Notes under the pieces: model-generated
What the model was told of the DNA's origin: nothing
What the model saw: the letters and a program-made list of their open reading frames with translations, nothing else
Databases searched by the model: none
Position numbers and translations under genes: made by a program
From: Winogradskya consettensis
Lineage (GTDB): Bacteria; Actinomycetota; Actinomycetes; Mycobacteriales; Micromonosporaceae
Direction: 5' to 3'
Length of the DNA: 64,000 bases
NCBI RefSeq assembly: GCF_018332715.1
Contig: NZ_BOQP01000006.1
Location: 248,001-312,000 of the forward strand
In this document: piece after piece, positions 49,622-58,519 of the stretch
Position numbering within the stretch: position 1 is the stretch's first letter
Layout of the letters: every line of letters begins with the position of its first letter

Positions 49622-50392
49622 ATGAGAACCCTGCTGGCGGCCGTGACTCTGATCGTCCTCAAACTCGTCTTCGGCGACCCGGGCCTGATTCTCGGCCTGG
49701 TCGCCGCGGCAGCCATGCTCGCGGCCTACTACTTCATCCTGCGCCGCCCGGCAGAGCTCTCCCTGCCCGGCGCACCCCGCGAGGCAGCCACCGGCTTCGG
49801 CATCGGCTTCGGTCTCTGCGCGCTCACGGTCACGTTGATCGCCATCCTCGGCATGTACCACGTCGACGCGTTCGGCAGCATCGGCGCGCTGTTCACCGCC
49901 CTGGGCAGCGCGATCGCCGCAGCCGTCTTCGAGGAACTGCTGATCCGGGGCATCATCTTCCGCCTCATCGAATCCCGCCTCGGCACCTGGTGGACCGTCG
50001 CCGTCAGCTCCGCGATCTTCGGCGCCCTCCACCTGCTCAACCACGGCGCCACCCTCACCGGCGTCCTGGCCATCGGCCTCGAAGCGGGCGCCCTGCTCGG
50101 CCTGGCCTACGTCGCCACCCGCCGCCTCTGGCTCGCCATCGGCCTCCACGCCGCCTGGAACTTCACCGAGAGCGGCATCTTCGGCATCCCGGTCTCCGGC
50201 CTCCACGTCCAAGGCCTCCTGGACGCCCACCTCACCGGCCCGTCACCCATCTCCGGTGGCGCCTTCGGCATCGAAGGCTCCCTCATCACGGTCCTGATCT
50301 GCCTGGCCGCCACGGCCGCCCTGACCCGCCACGCCCGCCGCCACGACCGCATCCTCCCCCGCCACCGCCGCGACTACGCCCTCCAGGGCTGA
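49622..50392 (+). CDS. CPBP-family intramembrane metalloprotease
   Basis: 256 aa, about seven to eight hydrophobic helices. The CPBP (Abi/Rce1) motifs are present: FEELLIRGIIF (EExxxR), FGALHLLNH (FxxxH) and HAAWNF. Acts as a membrane glutamic-type protease; in bacteria often tied to bacteriocin self-immunity or sigma/anti-sigma processing, but no partner is adjacent. Its stop lies directly against the end of the decayed AlbA_2-like gene on the other strand. Confidence 0.92.
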   Translation: MRTLLAAVTLIVLKLVFGDPGLILGLVAAAAMLAAYYFILRRPAELSLPGAPREAATGFGIGFGLCALTVTLIAILGMYHVDAFGSIGALFTALGSAIAAAVFEELLIRGIIFRLIESRLGTWWTVAVSSAIFGALHLLNHGATLTGVLAIGLEAGALLGLAYVATRRLWLAIGLHAAWNFTESGIFGIPVSGLHVQGLLDAHLTGPSPISGGAFGIEGSLITVLICLAATAALTRHARRHDRILPRHRRDYALQG

Positions 50393-51947
50393 TTACCTGC
50401 GCCGGTAACGCCGCAGAGGCGAGCGTACGGGCGCAGTTGCAATGATCTTGCCCTGCTGTTCCAGACTTCTCAGAACGCGCAGGACCCTCGTCCAGGTCAC
50501 GCCCGTCCGCTCCTGCAGATCACGGCGACTCAATTCGGAGCCGTCGGCAAGGGCCCTCCAGACAAGCTCTTCAGCGCTGCTTTCACTCGCAGCGGGAGAG
50601 GGCTCTGGTGTTTCAGGAGCGAGGAGATACCGAGCATGCCCTCGCTCACCGATCCGCACCACCAAGCCACGGGTAATTAGGTCCGACAGTTCGTTCGCGG
50701 CCCGGGGGGCCGCCAGGCCGAGGTTACGCATCGTGCCATCGGTGACCGGTCGGCCGGCATGCATTTCAGCGAGGGCAATGTGCTGAGTCGGCGTCAGACC
50801 CTGCTGGCCAAGGCCTGCGATCCAGGTCATCGTCTCATCGCCGAGCAGAGCGTCTCGAGGCATCGTCACCCGGAACCGGGTGATGCGACTGTCGAACTCC
50901 GGGGGTGGCGACCCGACCAGACTCAGCTCTCGCAGCATTGTCGGAATACCGCTCGCCCTGTTTTCGGACACCATCCGGCCGGTCTCGGGCTGCCGGACAT
51001 CCTGAAGCAACCGCGCCAAGACGGAGTTGCGGGTCGATGTGACTCCGTCGCCGCCCAGGTCCTCCTCGGTGACTGCACCGAACAGACCGCCGGGATTCGC
51101 TACAACCAGACGGTCCGCGAACAGTGTGATCTGAACGGGTGCGCCGCGAAAGTACGGCGAGTAGTCCCGGTGGAGCAGTGCGTTGGCGACCGCTTGCCGG
51201 ACGGCCTCGGCAGGGTAGTCGTAGACGTCGGTCCGGCCCGACCCCTCCACGAACGACCGCACGGAAGTGTTGCGCAGGACCGCGGTCACCGCTTCATCGA
51301 CGATCACCGGAATGGGACCGTCGAAGGACCGGTTATCGAGAAATCGCGGACCGTTCGCGGGTATGTCACGCGCCGACAGGCCCGGATAGACCACGAACGT
51401 CGCATTCAACTGCGGAAAGAATTGCTGTGGGTACGCACCCAATGAAAGCAGGCCACCAAGAGTCGGCCGTAGTCGTCCTTGCTCGTCCTACGCCAGCACG
51501 TTCAGCCTGCGCAACACCTGCTCATCGGGCAGGCCGGCAAATGCCCGCGGCTGACGCAGCCGGACGCGGTCGATCAGGGCCCGTGTCTCGCTCGGCTCAA
51601 GGTCATCCAGCGTGGCGCCTTCGACCGGCTGACGATCGTCGTCGGGCTGACCTCGGTTGGTGTGCAGCAGGTGGATCTCAAAATCGGTGAGTCGGCGATC
51701 ACCGTCGCCACCCCGGGTGAAGGACCCGTTGTACTCACCCCAGGCAGCCACGAAGCAAGGCTTGAAACGGGGGTCGAGCTCACCGACCTCAGCAACAACC
51801 ACCGCTGCCGGCGGCCTTCACCTCTACATCACGTAGATCGGTGCCGGCCTGGCGTAGCAGGGCCACCAGGCGCTCAAGCTCCGCCTCGTCCCATACCGGG
51901 TCTCCCGTGCTAAAGACTTTTGCAAAAGACTTTAGCAGCTTTAGCAA
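50393..51947 (-). pseudogene. Decayed AlbA_2/Schlafen-like ATP-binding regulator (in-frame amber stop plus N-terminal frameshift/deletion)
   Basis: Two pieces of one gene lie in the same frame: codons upstream (51802-51491, VVVAEVGELDPRFKPCF to RRLNVLA) and downstream (51487-50393, DEQGRLRPTLGGLLSLGAYP, ATP-binding HATPase_c_4-like domain and a C-terminal winged helix). A TAG at 51490-51488 separates them. Further upstream, VWDEAELERLVALLRQAGTD and VEVKAAGSGG match the AlbA_2 N-terminus but run into TGA, and about 60 residues of the usual AlbA_2 core are missing before VVVAEV resumes in another frame. A TTG at 51947 could be the original start. A pseudogene unless the stop is read through. 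Confidence 0.82.
51908..51937. promoter_or_regulatory. 30-bp near-perfect palindrome with extra half-site
   Basis: Arms TGCTAAAG and CTTTAGCA flank a perfect CTTTTGCAAAAG core, with only one central asymmetric base per side. A third CTTTAGCA-like copy follows at 51939-51946. It lies at the 5' end of the decayed AlbA_2-like gene and before the ygiC-like gene's 3' end. Its AT-rich make-up stands out from the surrounding DNA. Probably an operator of the winged-helix regulator it precedes. Confidence 0.7.
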
Positions 51948-51953
51948 TGACCG

Positions 51954-53408
51954 TTAAGAGATGATATGCGGCAGGAAGTTGCAGGCGTCCTTGGTAACCA
52001 GACCGTCGGTGCCGAGGCCTTCGCGGATGCCCATGCCGGCCGGCTCGCCGTCGATGAGCCAGGAGCCGATGACCGGGTGGACGACGCCCTCCAGGCCCTC
52101 GAAGGACGGGAGTTCCAGCAGCTCCTGGACGACGTAGCGGCCGTCGGCGCCGTACTCGGAGGGGTTCTCGGAGATGGTGACGCCGTCTTTGACCAGGGTG
52201 ACCGAGCCGCCTTCGCGACCCCAGACGGGCTTTTTGGCGTACGACGTGAGCTTGGCCGCCGCGGTTGACTCGGCGAAGTAGGCGGGCAGCAGGTACTTGC
52301 TTCGCTCAGGGTCCTTGCCGAAGAGCTTCCACAGGACCGGGAGCAGCGCCTTGTTGCCGAGGAGGGCGGCTTTGTACGGGGGTTCGATCCAGACCGTGCC
52401 GCGTTTGGTGGGGTCGGCCATGTTGCGGAAGAAGCCTTTGCCGCCCTCTTCGTTCCAGAACCATTCCCAGGGGTAGAGCATGAAGATGACGTCGATCGGC
52501 TCGGATTTGTTCTCCTGGCCGGGGCCGGGTACGAAGAGGACGCGGTCGCCGGCGACGTCCCAGCCGATCTGGCTCATGGCGATGAGCTCTACGGGGTAGC
52601 CCGCTTCTTCGGCCGTGGCCATCAGGTAGGCGACGTTCATGCGGTCTTCGCCGGTGGGTTCGCTGGTTTCGTACGCGAAGAAGAGTTTGGGCTTTTCGGG
52701 GAGCCACGGGCGGGCTTCGCGGAGTTTGGCGATGTTGCGGCGCCAGGCTCCCGGGTTGGCGGGCTCGCCGTCCTCGGCCTCCCAGCCGACGAGGCGGTCG
52801 TGCAGGGAATTCCACTGCCGCCACGGGTGCTGGGTGAGGTTGGTCTGGTCGGCCCAGTGCCACTGGACGACCGCGGCCTCGACCAGCGACGTGGGGGTCT
52901 GGGCGTTGTATTCGAGCAGGCGGGGTATGGTGCCGGCGCCGTTGTACCAGAGGTCGAAGCGACCGTAGACCGTCGGGGAGAAGTCCGGGGTCTGCATCGG
53001 GAGCCGGCCGTCGGGGTCCTTGTCCTGGTGGGTCCAGGTCTCGGCGTCGCCGTCGAACCAGGTGCGGATGATCTGCTCGTGCGCGTACTCAGGGATGCCG
53101 ATCTTGGTCAGGAAGCAGCTCTCCGGGGTGCACACGGAGGTGAAGTAGCCGTCGCGGCGGCCCTGGGCGGTGTGCCGGGGGCACTGCTGGACCATCCAGT
53201 CACCCGCGTCGAGGCACATCTGGTAGAGGACGGTGGTCGCCGTCTCCAGCTCCTCGATCTCGGGCTGGCTGAAGTCGTAGTACGGCCCTTCCTGCCAGTA
53301 CGACATCATCGTGCCGTCGGGCAGCTCGGTGTCGTTGTAGGTGAGGCCGAGGCTGTAGTTGGTGAGTTTCCAGCCGTCGCGAACCGGGCCGTACGGGATG
53401 CGGCGCAC
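51954..53408 (-). CDS. Glutathionylspermidine synthase-like ATP-grasp protein (YgiC/YjfC family)
   Basis: 484 aa from GTG 53408. It has family features: GTIPRLLEYNAQTPTSLVEAA, EDRMNVAYLMATAEEAGY, and a late ATP-grasp segment with NKALLPVLWKLFG and KKPVWGREGGSVTL. Members resemble the synthetase half of glutathionylspermidine synthase but lack the amidase, and their substrate is unknown. It starts 3 nt after the small Ser/Gly-rich lipoprotein-like gene, matching the E. coli ygiB-ygiC arrangement. Confidence 0.9.
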   Translation of the reverse strand: MRRIPYGPVRDGWKLTNYSLGLTYNDTELPDGTMMSYWQEGPYYDFSQPEIEELETATTVLYQMCLDAGDWMVQQCPRHTAQGRRDGYFTSVCTPESCFLTKIGIPEYAHEQIIRTWFDGDAETWTHQDKDPDGRLPMQTPDFSPTVYGRFDLWYNGAGTIPRLLEYNAQTPTSLVEAAVVQWHWADQTNLTQHPWRQWNSLHDRLVGWEAEDGEPANPGAWRRNIAKLREARPWLPEKPKLFFAYETSEPTGEDRMNVAYLMATAEEAGYPVELIAMSQIGWDVAGDRVLFVPGPGQENKSEPIDVIFMLYPWEWFWNEEGGKGFFRNMADPTKRGTVWIEPPYKAALLGNKALLPVLWKLFGKDPERSKYLLPAYFAESTAAAKLTSYAKKPVWGREGGSVTLVKDGVTISENPSEYGADGRYVVQELLELPSFEGLEGVVHPVIGSWLIDGEPAGMGIREGLGTDGLVTKDACNFLPHIIS

Positions 53409-53411
53409 GGG

Positions 53412-53813
53412 TCAGCTTCCCGACTTGCTGGTGGTGCCGCTGCCGCCCTTGCCGACGACGCTGGTCTTCACCGTGCCGTTGCCGACCTTGCCGGTGGACG
53501 GCAGGCCGAAGGAGCGCCGGGCGGCCGCGTCGTTGTAGGCGAACTTGGAGCCGCCCGACGGCAGCCGGGAACCGATCGGATAGCCGGACCGGTAACCGGA
53601 CGAATGCCAGATGAAGAATCCGCCGCCGCCACCGCTGCCGTGGTAGTTGTCGTCGCAGTAGTCCTCGTCGACGATCACGCCGTTCGCGTCCGCGCAGTAG
53701 AAGCCCTCGTCGTGATACTGGTTGCCGTTGTCGCACGCCGCCGCACCACCCGCGGCGAGCAGCAGGAAGGTGCTGGTCAGCGACACGCTTCGCGAGGTCA
53801 TCCGTCGGTTCAC
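53412..53813 (-). CDS. YgiB-like (DUF1190-type) secreted protein
   Basis: 133 aa from GTG 53813 (GGAG 9 nt upstream; ATG 53801 also possible). Signal peptide with LLAAGGAAAC, so a likely lipoprotein Cys, followed by a Cys-containing stretch (CADANGVIVDEDYC), a Gly-rich segment, and a Ser/Gly/Thr-rich tail. E. coli YgiB has the same plan and precedes ygiC. The pair probably modifies or attaches something at the envelope; no function is established. Confidence 0.75.
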   Translation of the reverse strand: MNRRMTSRSVSLTSTFLLLAAGGAAACDNGNQYHDEGFYCADANGVIVDEDYCDDNYHGSGGGGGFFIWHSSGYRSGYPIGSRLPSGGSKFAYNDAAARRSFGLPSTGKVGNGTVKTSVVGKGGSGTTSKSGS

Positions 53814-53838
53814 AGTCGGCTTCTCCACCCTTTCGCGG

Positions 53839-53871
53839 TCCGGGTCGCTTATTCCTTTGTAGCGACCCGGA
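53839..53871. terminator. Hairpin between the SDR and the ygiB-like gene
   Basis: Perfect 11-bp stem (TCCGGGTCGCT) and 11-nt A/T-rich loop, 12 bases past the SDR stop. No U-tract. It could also fold in the ygiB-like leader. Confidence 0.65.
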
Positions 53872-53883
53872 TCAACACCCCCG

Positions 53884-54642
53884 TCAGGCGCGCGGGCCAC
53901 CAGCCACATAGATGACCTGGCCCGACACGAACCCGGCGCCTTCACTGACCAGGAAGGATACGGTGTTCGCGACGTCTTCGGGGCGCCCGGCCCGCGCGAC
54001 CGGGATCTGAGCGATCGCGGCCTTCTGGAAGTCGGCGAAATCGACGCCGACGCGGGCGGCCGTCGCGGCGGTCATATCGGTCACGATGAAGCCGGGGGCA
54101 ACGGCGTTGGCGGTGACGCCGTAACGACCGAGCTCGATGGCGAGGGTCTTGGTGAAGCCCTGCAGGCCGGCCTTGGCGGCGGCGTAGTTGGCCTGGCCCC
54201 GGTTGCCGAGCGCGGACGTGCTGGAGAGGCTGACGATGCGGCCCCACCCGGCGTCGACCATGTGTTTCTGCACGGCCCGGCTGAACAGGAACGCGCCGCG
54301 CAGGTGGACCGCCATCACGGTTTCCCAGTCGTCGTCGCTCATCTTGAAGAGCAGGTTGTCGCGGAGCACGCCGGCGTTGTTGACCAGCACCGTGGGCGCT
54401 CCGAGCTCGGCAACGACCTTCTCGACGGCGGCGGTGACCTGGGCCGGATCGGACACGTCGGCGCCCACGGCGAGGGCGGTGCCACCCGCGTCGTGGATCT
54501 CGGTGACCGTGTTGGCGCAGGCGCCCTCATCGAGGTCGACGACCGCCACGGCAAGCCCGTCGGCTGCGAGCTTGCGGGCGGTCGCCTCCCCGATTCCCCG
54601 TGCGGCACCGGTGACGATCGCTACCCGACTCGGCTGGGTCAT
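53884..54642 (-). CDS. fabG: SDR-family 3-oxoacyl-ACP reductase (FabG-like)
   Basis: 252 aa. NADP-binding TGAARGIG, structural NNAG, and the catalytic Ser (SLSSTSALG), Tyr and Lys (YAAAK). Asp after the second strand (VVDLDEG) favours NAD(H) over NADP(H), so it may be a FabG-like dehydrogenase acting on CoA esters rather than housekeeping FabG. Monocistronic, ended by the hairpin at 53839-53871. Upstream (54660-54710) is AT-rich with GGTCGG half-sites that might bind a TetR-type regulator. Confidence 0.9.
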   Translation of the reverse strand: MTQPSRVAIVTGAARGIGEATARKLAADGLAVAVVDLDEGACANTVTEIHDAGGTALAVGADVSDPAQVTAAVEKVVAELGAPTVLVNNAGVLRDNLLFKMSDDDWETVMAVHLRGAFLFSRAVQKHMVDAGWGRIVSLSSTSALGNRGQANYAAAKAGLQGFTKTLAIELGRYGVTANAVAPGFIVTDMTAATAARVGVDFADFQKAAIAQIPVARAGRPEDVANTVSFLVSEGAGFVSGQVIYVAGGPRA

Positions 54643-54751
54643 GTTCGTGGCCTCCCGCAGATCAAATTGATCGGTCGGCCGACTCTAACTCAGGTGTTAC
54701 CGGTCGGTTAACAGTGCCGCGAGCGATTTATTTCACTAGCAGTGCAACATC

Positions 54752-56392
54752 TCAGGGGTGGCGCTTGAGCCGGATCCAGCGGTAGCCGTACCCACCGATC
54801 GGCAGGGCGTCGAGCTTGCCCAGGTCGGGGTATTGCTGGTCCGCGAGAACATCGTTGGGGAACTCCGCCTCGGGCTCCAGGCTGCTCAGGTCGACGACTC
54901 CCTCGGACTCCCCGAGGTTGTGGATGAAGACCATGGTCCCGGTCTCGGCGTCCGCCCGGTGCACGAGCACGCCCGAGGGCACCGGCACGTCGACGTTCGC
55001 GCAGGTGCCGCTGCCGACCTCGGGCGTCTCGCGGAGCGTGCGGATCATGCGCTCGAACCACGACAGCAGCGACTGCGGGTCGTGGCGCTGCAGCGTGACG
55101 TTGATCTTCTCGTAGCCGTACTCGGGGTCCGAGACGACCGGGCGCACGAGGGTGTCGGACGTCGAGAAACCACCGTTGGGCAGCGAGGACCACTGCATCG
55201 GCGTACGGATGGCATTGCGGCCCTCCTGGGTGAGGTCGTCACCCATACCGATCTCCTCGCCGTAGCGGATGACCGGCGTGCCCCGCAGGCTGAACTGCAG
55301 CGCGTACGCGAGCTCGATCCGCCTGCGCTCTCCACCCAGCATCGGGGCGAGCCGGCGACGGATGCCCCGGCCGTACAGCTGCATGCTCTCGTCGGGGCCG
55401 AACTGCTCGAAGACCTCGTCGCGCTGCTCGACGGTGAGCCGGGACAGGTCCACCTCGTCGTGGTTGCGCAGGAACGTCGCCCACTGGGCACCGGACGGCA
55501 GCTTCGGGGTGTCCTGCAGCGCGTCGATGATGACCTCGGGGTGCCGGCGGGCCAGCGCGAGCATCAGCCGGCCGTTGAGCATGAAGTCGAACAGCATGTG
55601 GATCCGGTTGGCCGAGCCGCCGTCGTCACCGAAGAAGTGCTTGAGCTGGTCGGGCTCCACATTGGCCTCGGCCAGCAGCACGGCGTCGGCCTTGCGCCAC
55701 TGCACGTGCGCGCGCAGGTCGGTCAGGAAGTCCAGGTCCTTGGGCGGGTTGGGGTTGCCCGGCTGGGTCTCCTCGATGATGAACGGCACGGCGTCCATCC
55801 GGAACCCGGCGACGCCCAGCTGCAGCCAGAACGCGCAGATCTTCTTGATCTCCTCGCGGACCTGCGGGTTGTTGATGTTCAGGTCCGGCTGGAACTTGTA
55901 GAAGCGGTGGTAGAACCACTTCTTGGCGGTGCGGTCGTAGCTCCAGGTCTCGTTCTGCTCACCCGGGAAGACCATGCCCTGGTGACGGTCGGACGGCTGG
56001 CTCTCGGACCAGACATACCAGTCGTGGTACGCCGATTCGGGCGACGATCGCGCCGACTGGAACCACGGGTGCTGGTCCGACGTGTGGTTCACCACGAGGT
56101 CGATGATGACCTTGATGCCCCGGTTGCCGGCCTGGTGCAGCAGCTCCGCGAAGTCGCCGAGGTTACCCAGGCGCGGGTCGACGTTGTAGAAGTCCGCGAC
56201 GTCGTACCCGTCATCGCGGTTGGGTGTGGGGTGGATCGGGTTGAGCCAGAGGCAGGTGACCCCCAGGCGGGCCAGGTAGTCCAGCCGTCCGATCAGCCCA
56301 CGGATGTCACCGACACCGTCACCGTTGGAATCCGCGTACGTGTCGAGGTCGAGGCAATAAATGACGGCCTTCTCATACCACCGGTCGCTCAT
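54752..56392 (-). CDS. GH13 alpha-amylase-family protein (trehalose synthase/alpha-glucosidase type)
   Basis: 546 aa cytosolic TIM barrel. Catalytic nucleophile Asp in GFRMDAVPF, acid/base Glu in LLAEANV and the third Asp in LRNHDEVDL; region I is DLVVNHTSDQHPWF. It resembles trehalose synthase and oligo-1,6-glucosidase-like enzymes, with a C-terminal beta domain. No signal peptide. The start (ATG 56392) overlaps the HTTM gene's end by 20 nt. An alpha-glucan or trehalose role is likely; exact specificity is not clear. Confidence 0.9.
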   Translation of the reverse strand: MSDRWYEKAVIYCLDLDTYADSNGDGVGDIRGLIGRLDYLARLGVTCLWLNPIHPTPNRDDGYDVADFYNVDPRLGNLGDFAELLHQAGNRGIKVIIDLVVNHTSDQHPWFQSARSSPESAYHDWYVWSESQPSDRHQGMVFPGEQNETWSYDRTAKKWFYHRFYKFQPDLNINNPQVREEIKKICAFWLQLGVAGFRMDAVPFIIEETQPGNPNPPKDLDFLTDLRAHVQWRKADAVLLAEANVEPDQLKHFFGDDGGSANRIHMLFDFMLNGRLMLALARRHPEVIIDALQDTPKLPSGAQWATFLRNHDEVDLSRLTVEQRDEVFEQFGPDESMQLYGRGIRRRLAPMLGGERRRIELAYALQFSLRGTPVIRYGEEIGMGDDLTQEGRNAIRTPMQWSSLPNGGFSTSDTLVRPVVSDPEYGYEKINVTLQRHDPQSLLSWFERMIRTLRETPEVGSGTCANVDVPVPSGVLVHRADAETGTMVFIHNLGESEGVVDLSSLEPEAEFPNDVLADQQYPDLGKLDALPIGGYGYRWIRLKRHP

Positions 56393-57245
56393 GCTCCCTT
56401 ACATGACCGCGACGGCGGTTCAGGAAACCCCTGGTCCATGCCACAGGGCGGATCTTCTCCAGCGACAGGAAGCTCGCGAGGGCCGCGAGGTGCGGTGCGA
56501 ACGAGATCGTGATGGTCGCGAACGTCGCCACATGGAACGAGTAGAAGAACGCGACCATCCAGTTGCGCCAGCGGGGCTTGAGAAAGAAGATCGCCGGGCT
56601 GCTCAGCTCGAAGACCATGATCCCGATTTGGGCAAGGATCAGCAGGTACGGGACGCCGGCGATGAGGTCGGCGAGGTCGGTGCCGCGGCGGATGATCGCG
56701 CGGGCCAGCACCGAGCTCGTGACCCAGTCGAGGCCACCGAAGCGGACCTTGGCCCAGGCCGCCAGGAAGTACGTGCAGATGGCCGCGATCTGGGTGACCC
56801 GCAACGCCCAGCCGCCGGCCTGCGTACGCGTCGGGTCGCCGTGCCTCGCCCGACCGGCAGTGGGCAGTGCGGCCAGCGCGACCAGCAGCCCGACCCGGTC
56901 GTGGTCGACCTTGCCATAGCTCATGGCGATGACCATCCACTCGAAGTAGAGCGCGAAGACGGTCCAGCCGAGCAGGCGCGGGGCACGCCCGGTCGCGGCG
57001 GCGAGCGCCAGCACGAGCAACACCCAGAAGATGGCGTGTACGAGAAGAGGTGTCGGCGTCGGCAGCTGCAGCAGCCGGCCCACGAGCAGGGGCTGATAGA
57101 GGTCGCCCGGGGTGCTGGCGTGGTTGCGCACCCACGGCGTGAAGATGACCAGGTCACCGGCGACGAAGAGATAGACGAGCGTCCTGAACGCCGCGATCCG
57201 CCCACGCGGCACCGCCTCGGTCAGCCAGGCCGCGATGCGGTTCAT
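56373..57245 (-). CDS. HTTM-domain (vitamin K-dependent gamma-carboxylase-like) membrane protein
   Basis: 290 aa with about seven to eight hydrophobic helices. The HTTM pattern is seen: RIAAFRTLVYLFVAGDL, WMVIAMSYGKVDHDRVGLLVA, and TQIAAICTYFLAAWAKVRFGGLDWV with conserved Tyr, Lys and Trp. The true carboxylase catalytic domain is absent. Function unknown in bacteria. Overlaps genes on both sides (ATGA with the small membrane protein upstream; 20 nt with GH13), so all three are one operon. Confidence 0.88.
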   Translation of the reverse strand: MNRIAAWLTEAVPRGRIAAFRTLVYLFVAGDLVIFTPWVRNHASTPGDLYQPLLVGRLLQLPTPTPLLVHAIFWVLLVLALAAATGRAPRLLGWTVFALYFEWMVIAMSYGKVDHDRVGLLVALAALPTAGRARHGDPTRTQAGGWALRVTQIAAICTYFLAAWAKVRFGGLDWVTSSVLARAIIRRGTDLADLIAGVPYLLILAQIGIMVFELSSPAIFFLKPRWRNWMVAFFYSFHVATFATITISFAPHLAALASFLSLEKIRPVAWTRGFLNRRRGHVREHERPVV

Positions 57246-57685
57246 CGGGTCACCGTCCAGTGCGCGACGACCTCGTCGTGCGACTCACCGGTCGGCCGGG
57301 CGTGCTCGATGCCCACCCAGTGGACCACGATCTCGACCGTGGTGAGCGGCGGGGCGGCGGGGCTCTTGTCCGCGTACGCGATCGCCACCTGCTGCAACCG
57401 GCTCGGGTCGTCGACGTACTGCTGCTGCTGACCCTCGATCTCGGCCCGGCGCAAGCCGCTGTTCGACTCGTTCAGCTCGATCCTGCGCCCGGTGGTGTCG
57501 ACGCCCTCGAGCCGGGTGTCCGGGGCGTCCGCGTTCGGGTCGGGCGCGGTCGAATACATCCGGAACGGGCCGAACGGGAAATCGTCGTCCTGACCCCACA
57601 GGGTGCCGACCAGCAGCAGCAACGCCCCGAGCGCGGTGACCGCTACCCGGATCGTGCGGCCCCGCGGGCTCAATGTCTCTTCCAT
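57242..57685 (-). CDS. Small membrane-anchored partner of the HTTM protein
   Basis: 147 aa with one N-terminal hydrophobic helix (about residues 11-30) and an extracytoplasmic soluble domain. WGQDDDFPFGPFRMYST, with conserved Asp/Phe/Pro, recurs in small proteins encoded next to bacterial HTTM genes. First gene of the operon; divergent from the DedA gene with a 116-bp spacer. Role unknown. Confidence 0.82.
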   Translation of the reverse strand: MEETLSPRGRTIRVAVTALGALLLLVGTLWGQDDDFPFGPFRMYSTAPDPNADAPDTRLEGVDTTGRRIELNESNSGLRRAEIEGQQQQYVDDPSRLQQVAIAYADKSPAAPPLTTVEIVVHWVGIEHARPTGESHDEVVAHWTVTR

Positions 57686-57801
57686 CGTCCCGAAACTTAC
57701 CGGCTGCGCGCCAGCGTCTCGCCACGCGGCCGAATCAGCGCGCGAAGGTTCGTACGCTGGTGATCGGGTAACAAGTAAGACCCCCTCAGTAAGGAGTGCC
57801 G

Positions 57802-58467
57802 ATGAGTGAGCCGTTCCCCCTGGCGGCCGAGTCCGATCTGAGCCGGCTCGGCGGATTGACCGGCTGGGTCGCGTCCGTGATCGAGTCGCTCGGGGCGCTG
57901 GGTGTCGGCCTGCTCGTGGCGCTGGAAAACCTCATCCCGCCGATCCCCAGCGAGATCGTGCTCTCCATGGCCGGCTTCCTGGCCAGCGAGGGCCGGGTCA
58001 ACCTGGTCCTCGTCACGATCGCCGCGACGGCCGGGTCGGTGATCGGCGCGCTCGCGCTCTACTGGCTGGGTCACGCGCTCGGCGAGGAACGGCTGCGCCG
58101 GTGGCTCGACCGGATCCCGCTCGTCGACGCCGACGACCTCAACACCGCTGACCGCTGGTTCGAGAAGCACGAGAAGTCGGCGGTGCTGTTCGGGCGGATG
58201 GCTCCCGTGGTCCGCAGCCTGGTGTCGATCCCCGCCGGGGCCAACCACATGAACCTCGGACTCTTCACGCTCTTCACCACGATCGGCAGCGCCGTCTGGA
58301 ACACGCTGTTCGTCGGCGCCGGATACGCGCTCGGCTCCCGCTGGCAGGACGTCGAGAGGTACAGCCACTGGTTCGACTACGCGATCTGGGCGTTCTTCAT
58401 CATCGCGATCGGCAGCTGGGTGACCAAGAAGGTCCGCAAACGCAGGCGCGCGGCCGCGGATCTGTAG
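57802..58467 (+). CDS. DedA-family membrane protein (VTT domain)
   Basis: 221 aa from ATG 57802 with AAGGAG 7 nt upstream. Conserved ENLIPPIPSEIVLSMAGF, then FGRMAPVVRSLVSIPAG with the essential Arg, and WNTLFVGAGYALGSRW. Likely a flippase or transporter of undecaprenyl phosphate or phospholipid, as in the DedA superfamily. The stop codon lies in the loop of the following hairpin. Confidence 0.94.
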   Translation: MSEPFPLAAESDLSRLGGLTGWVASVIESLGALGVGLLVALENLIPPIPSEIVLSMAGFLASEGRVNLVLVTIAATAGSVIGALALYWLGHALGEERLRRWLDRIPLVDADDLNTADRWFEKHEKSAVLFGRMAPVVRSLVSIPAGANHMNLGLFTLFTTIGSAVWNTLFVGAGYALGSRWQDVERYSHWFDYAIWAFFIIAIGSWVTKKVRKRRRAAADL

Positions 58468-58481
58468 AGATCCACGGCCGC
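58450..58481 (+). terminator. Terminator hairpin overlapping the dedA stop
   Basis: 14-bp stem (GCGGCCGCGGATCT with its partner, one mismatch) and a GTAG loop that contains the TAG stop. It also separates the convergent chitinase operon. Confidence 0.75.
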
Positions 58482-58519
58482 ACGTCACCCCTTGCGAGAA
58501 ATGCTCTTCAGAAACCGGC

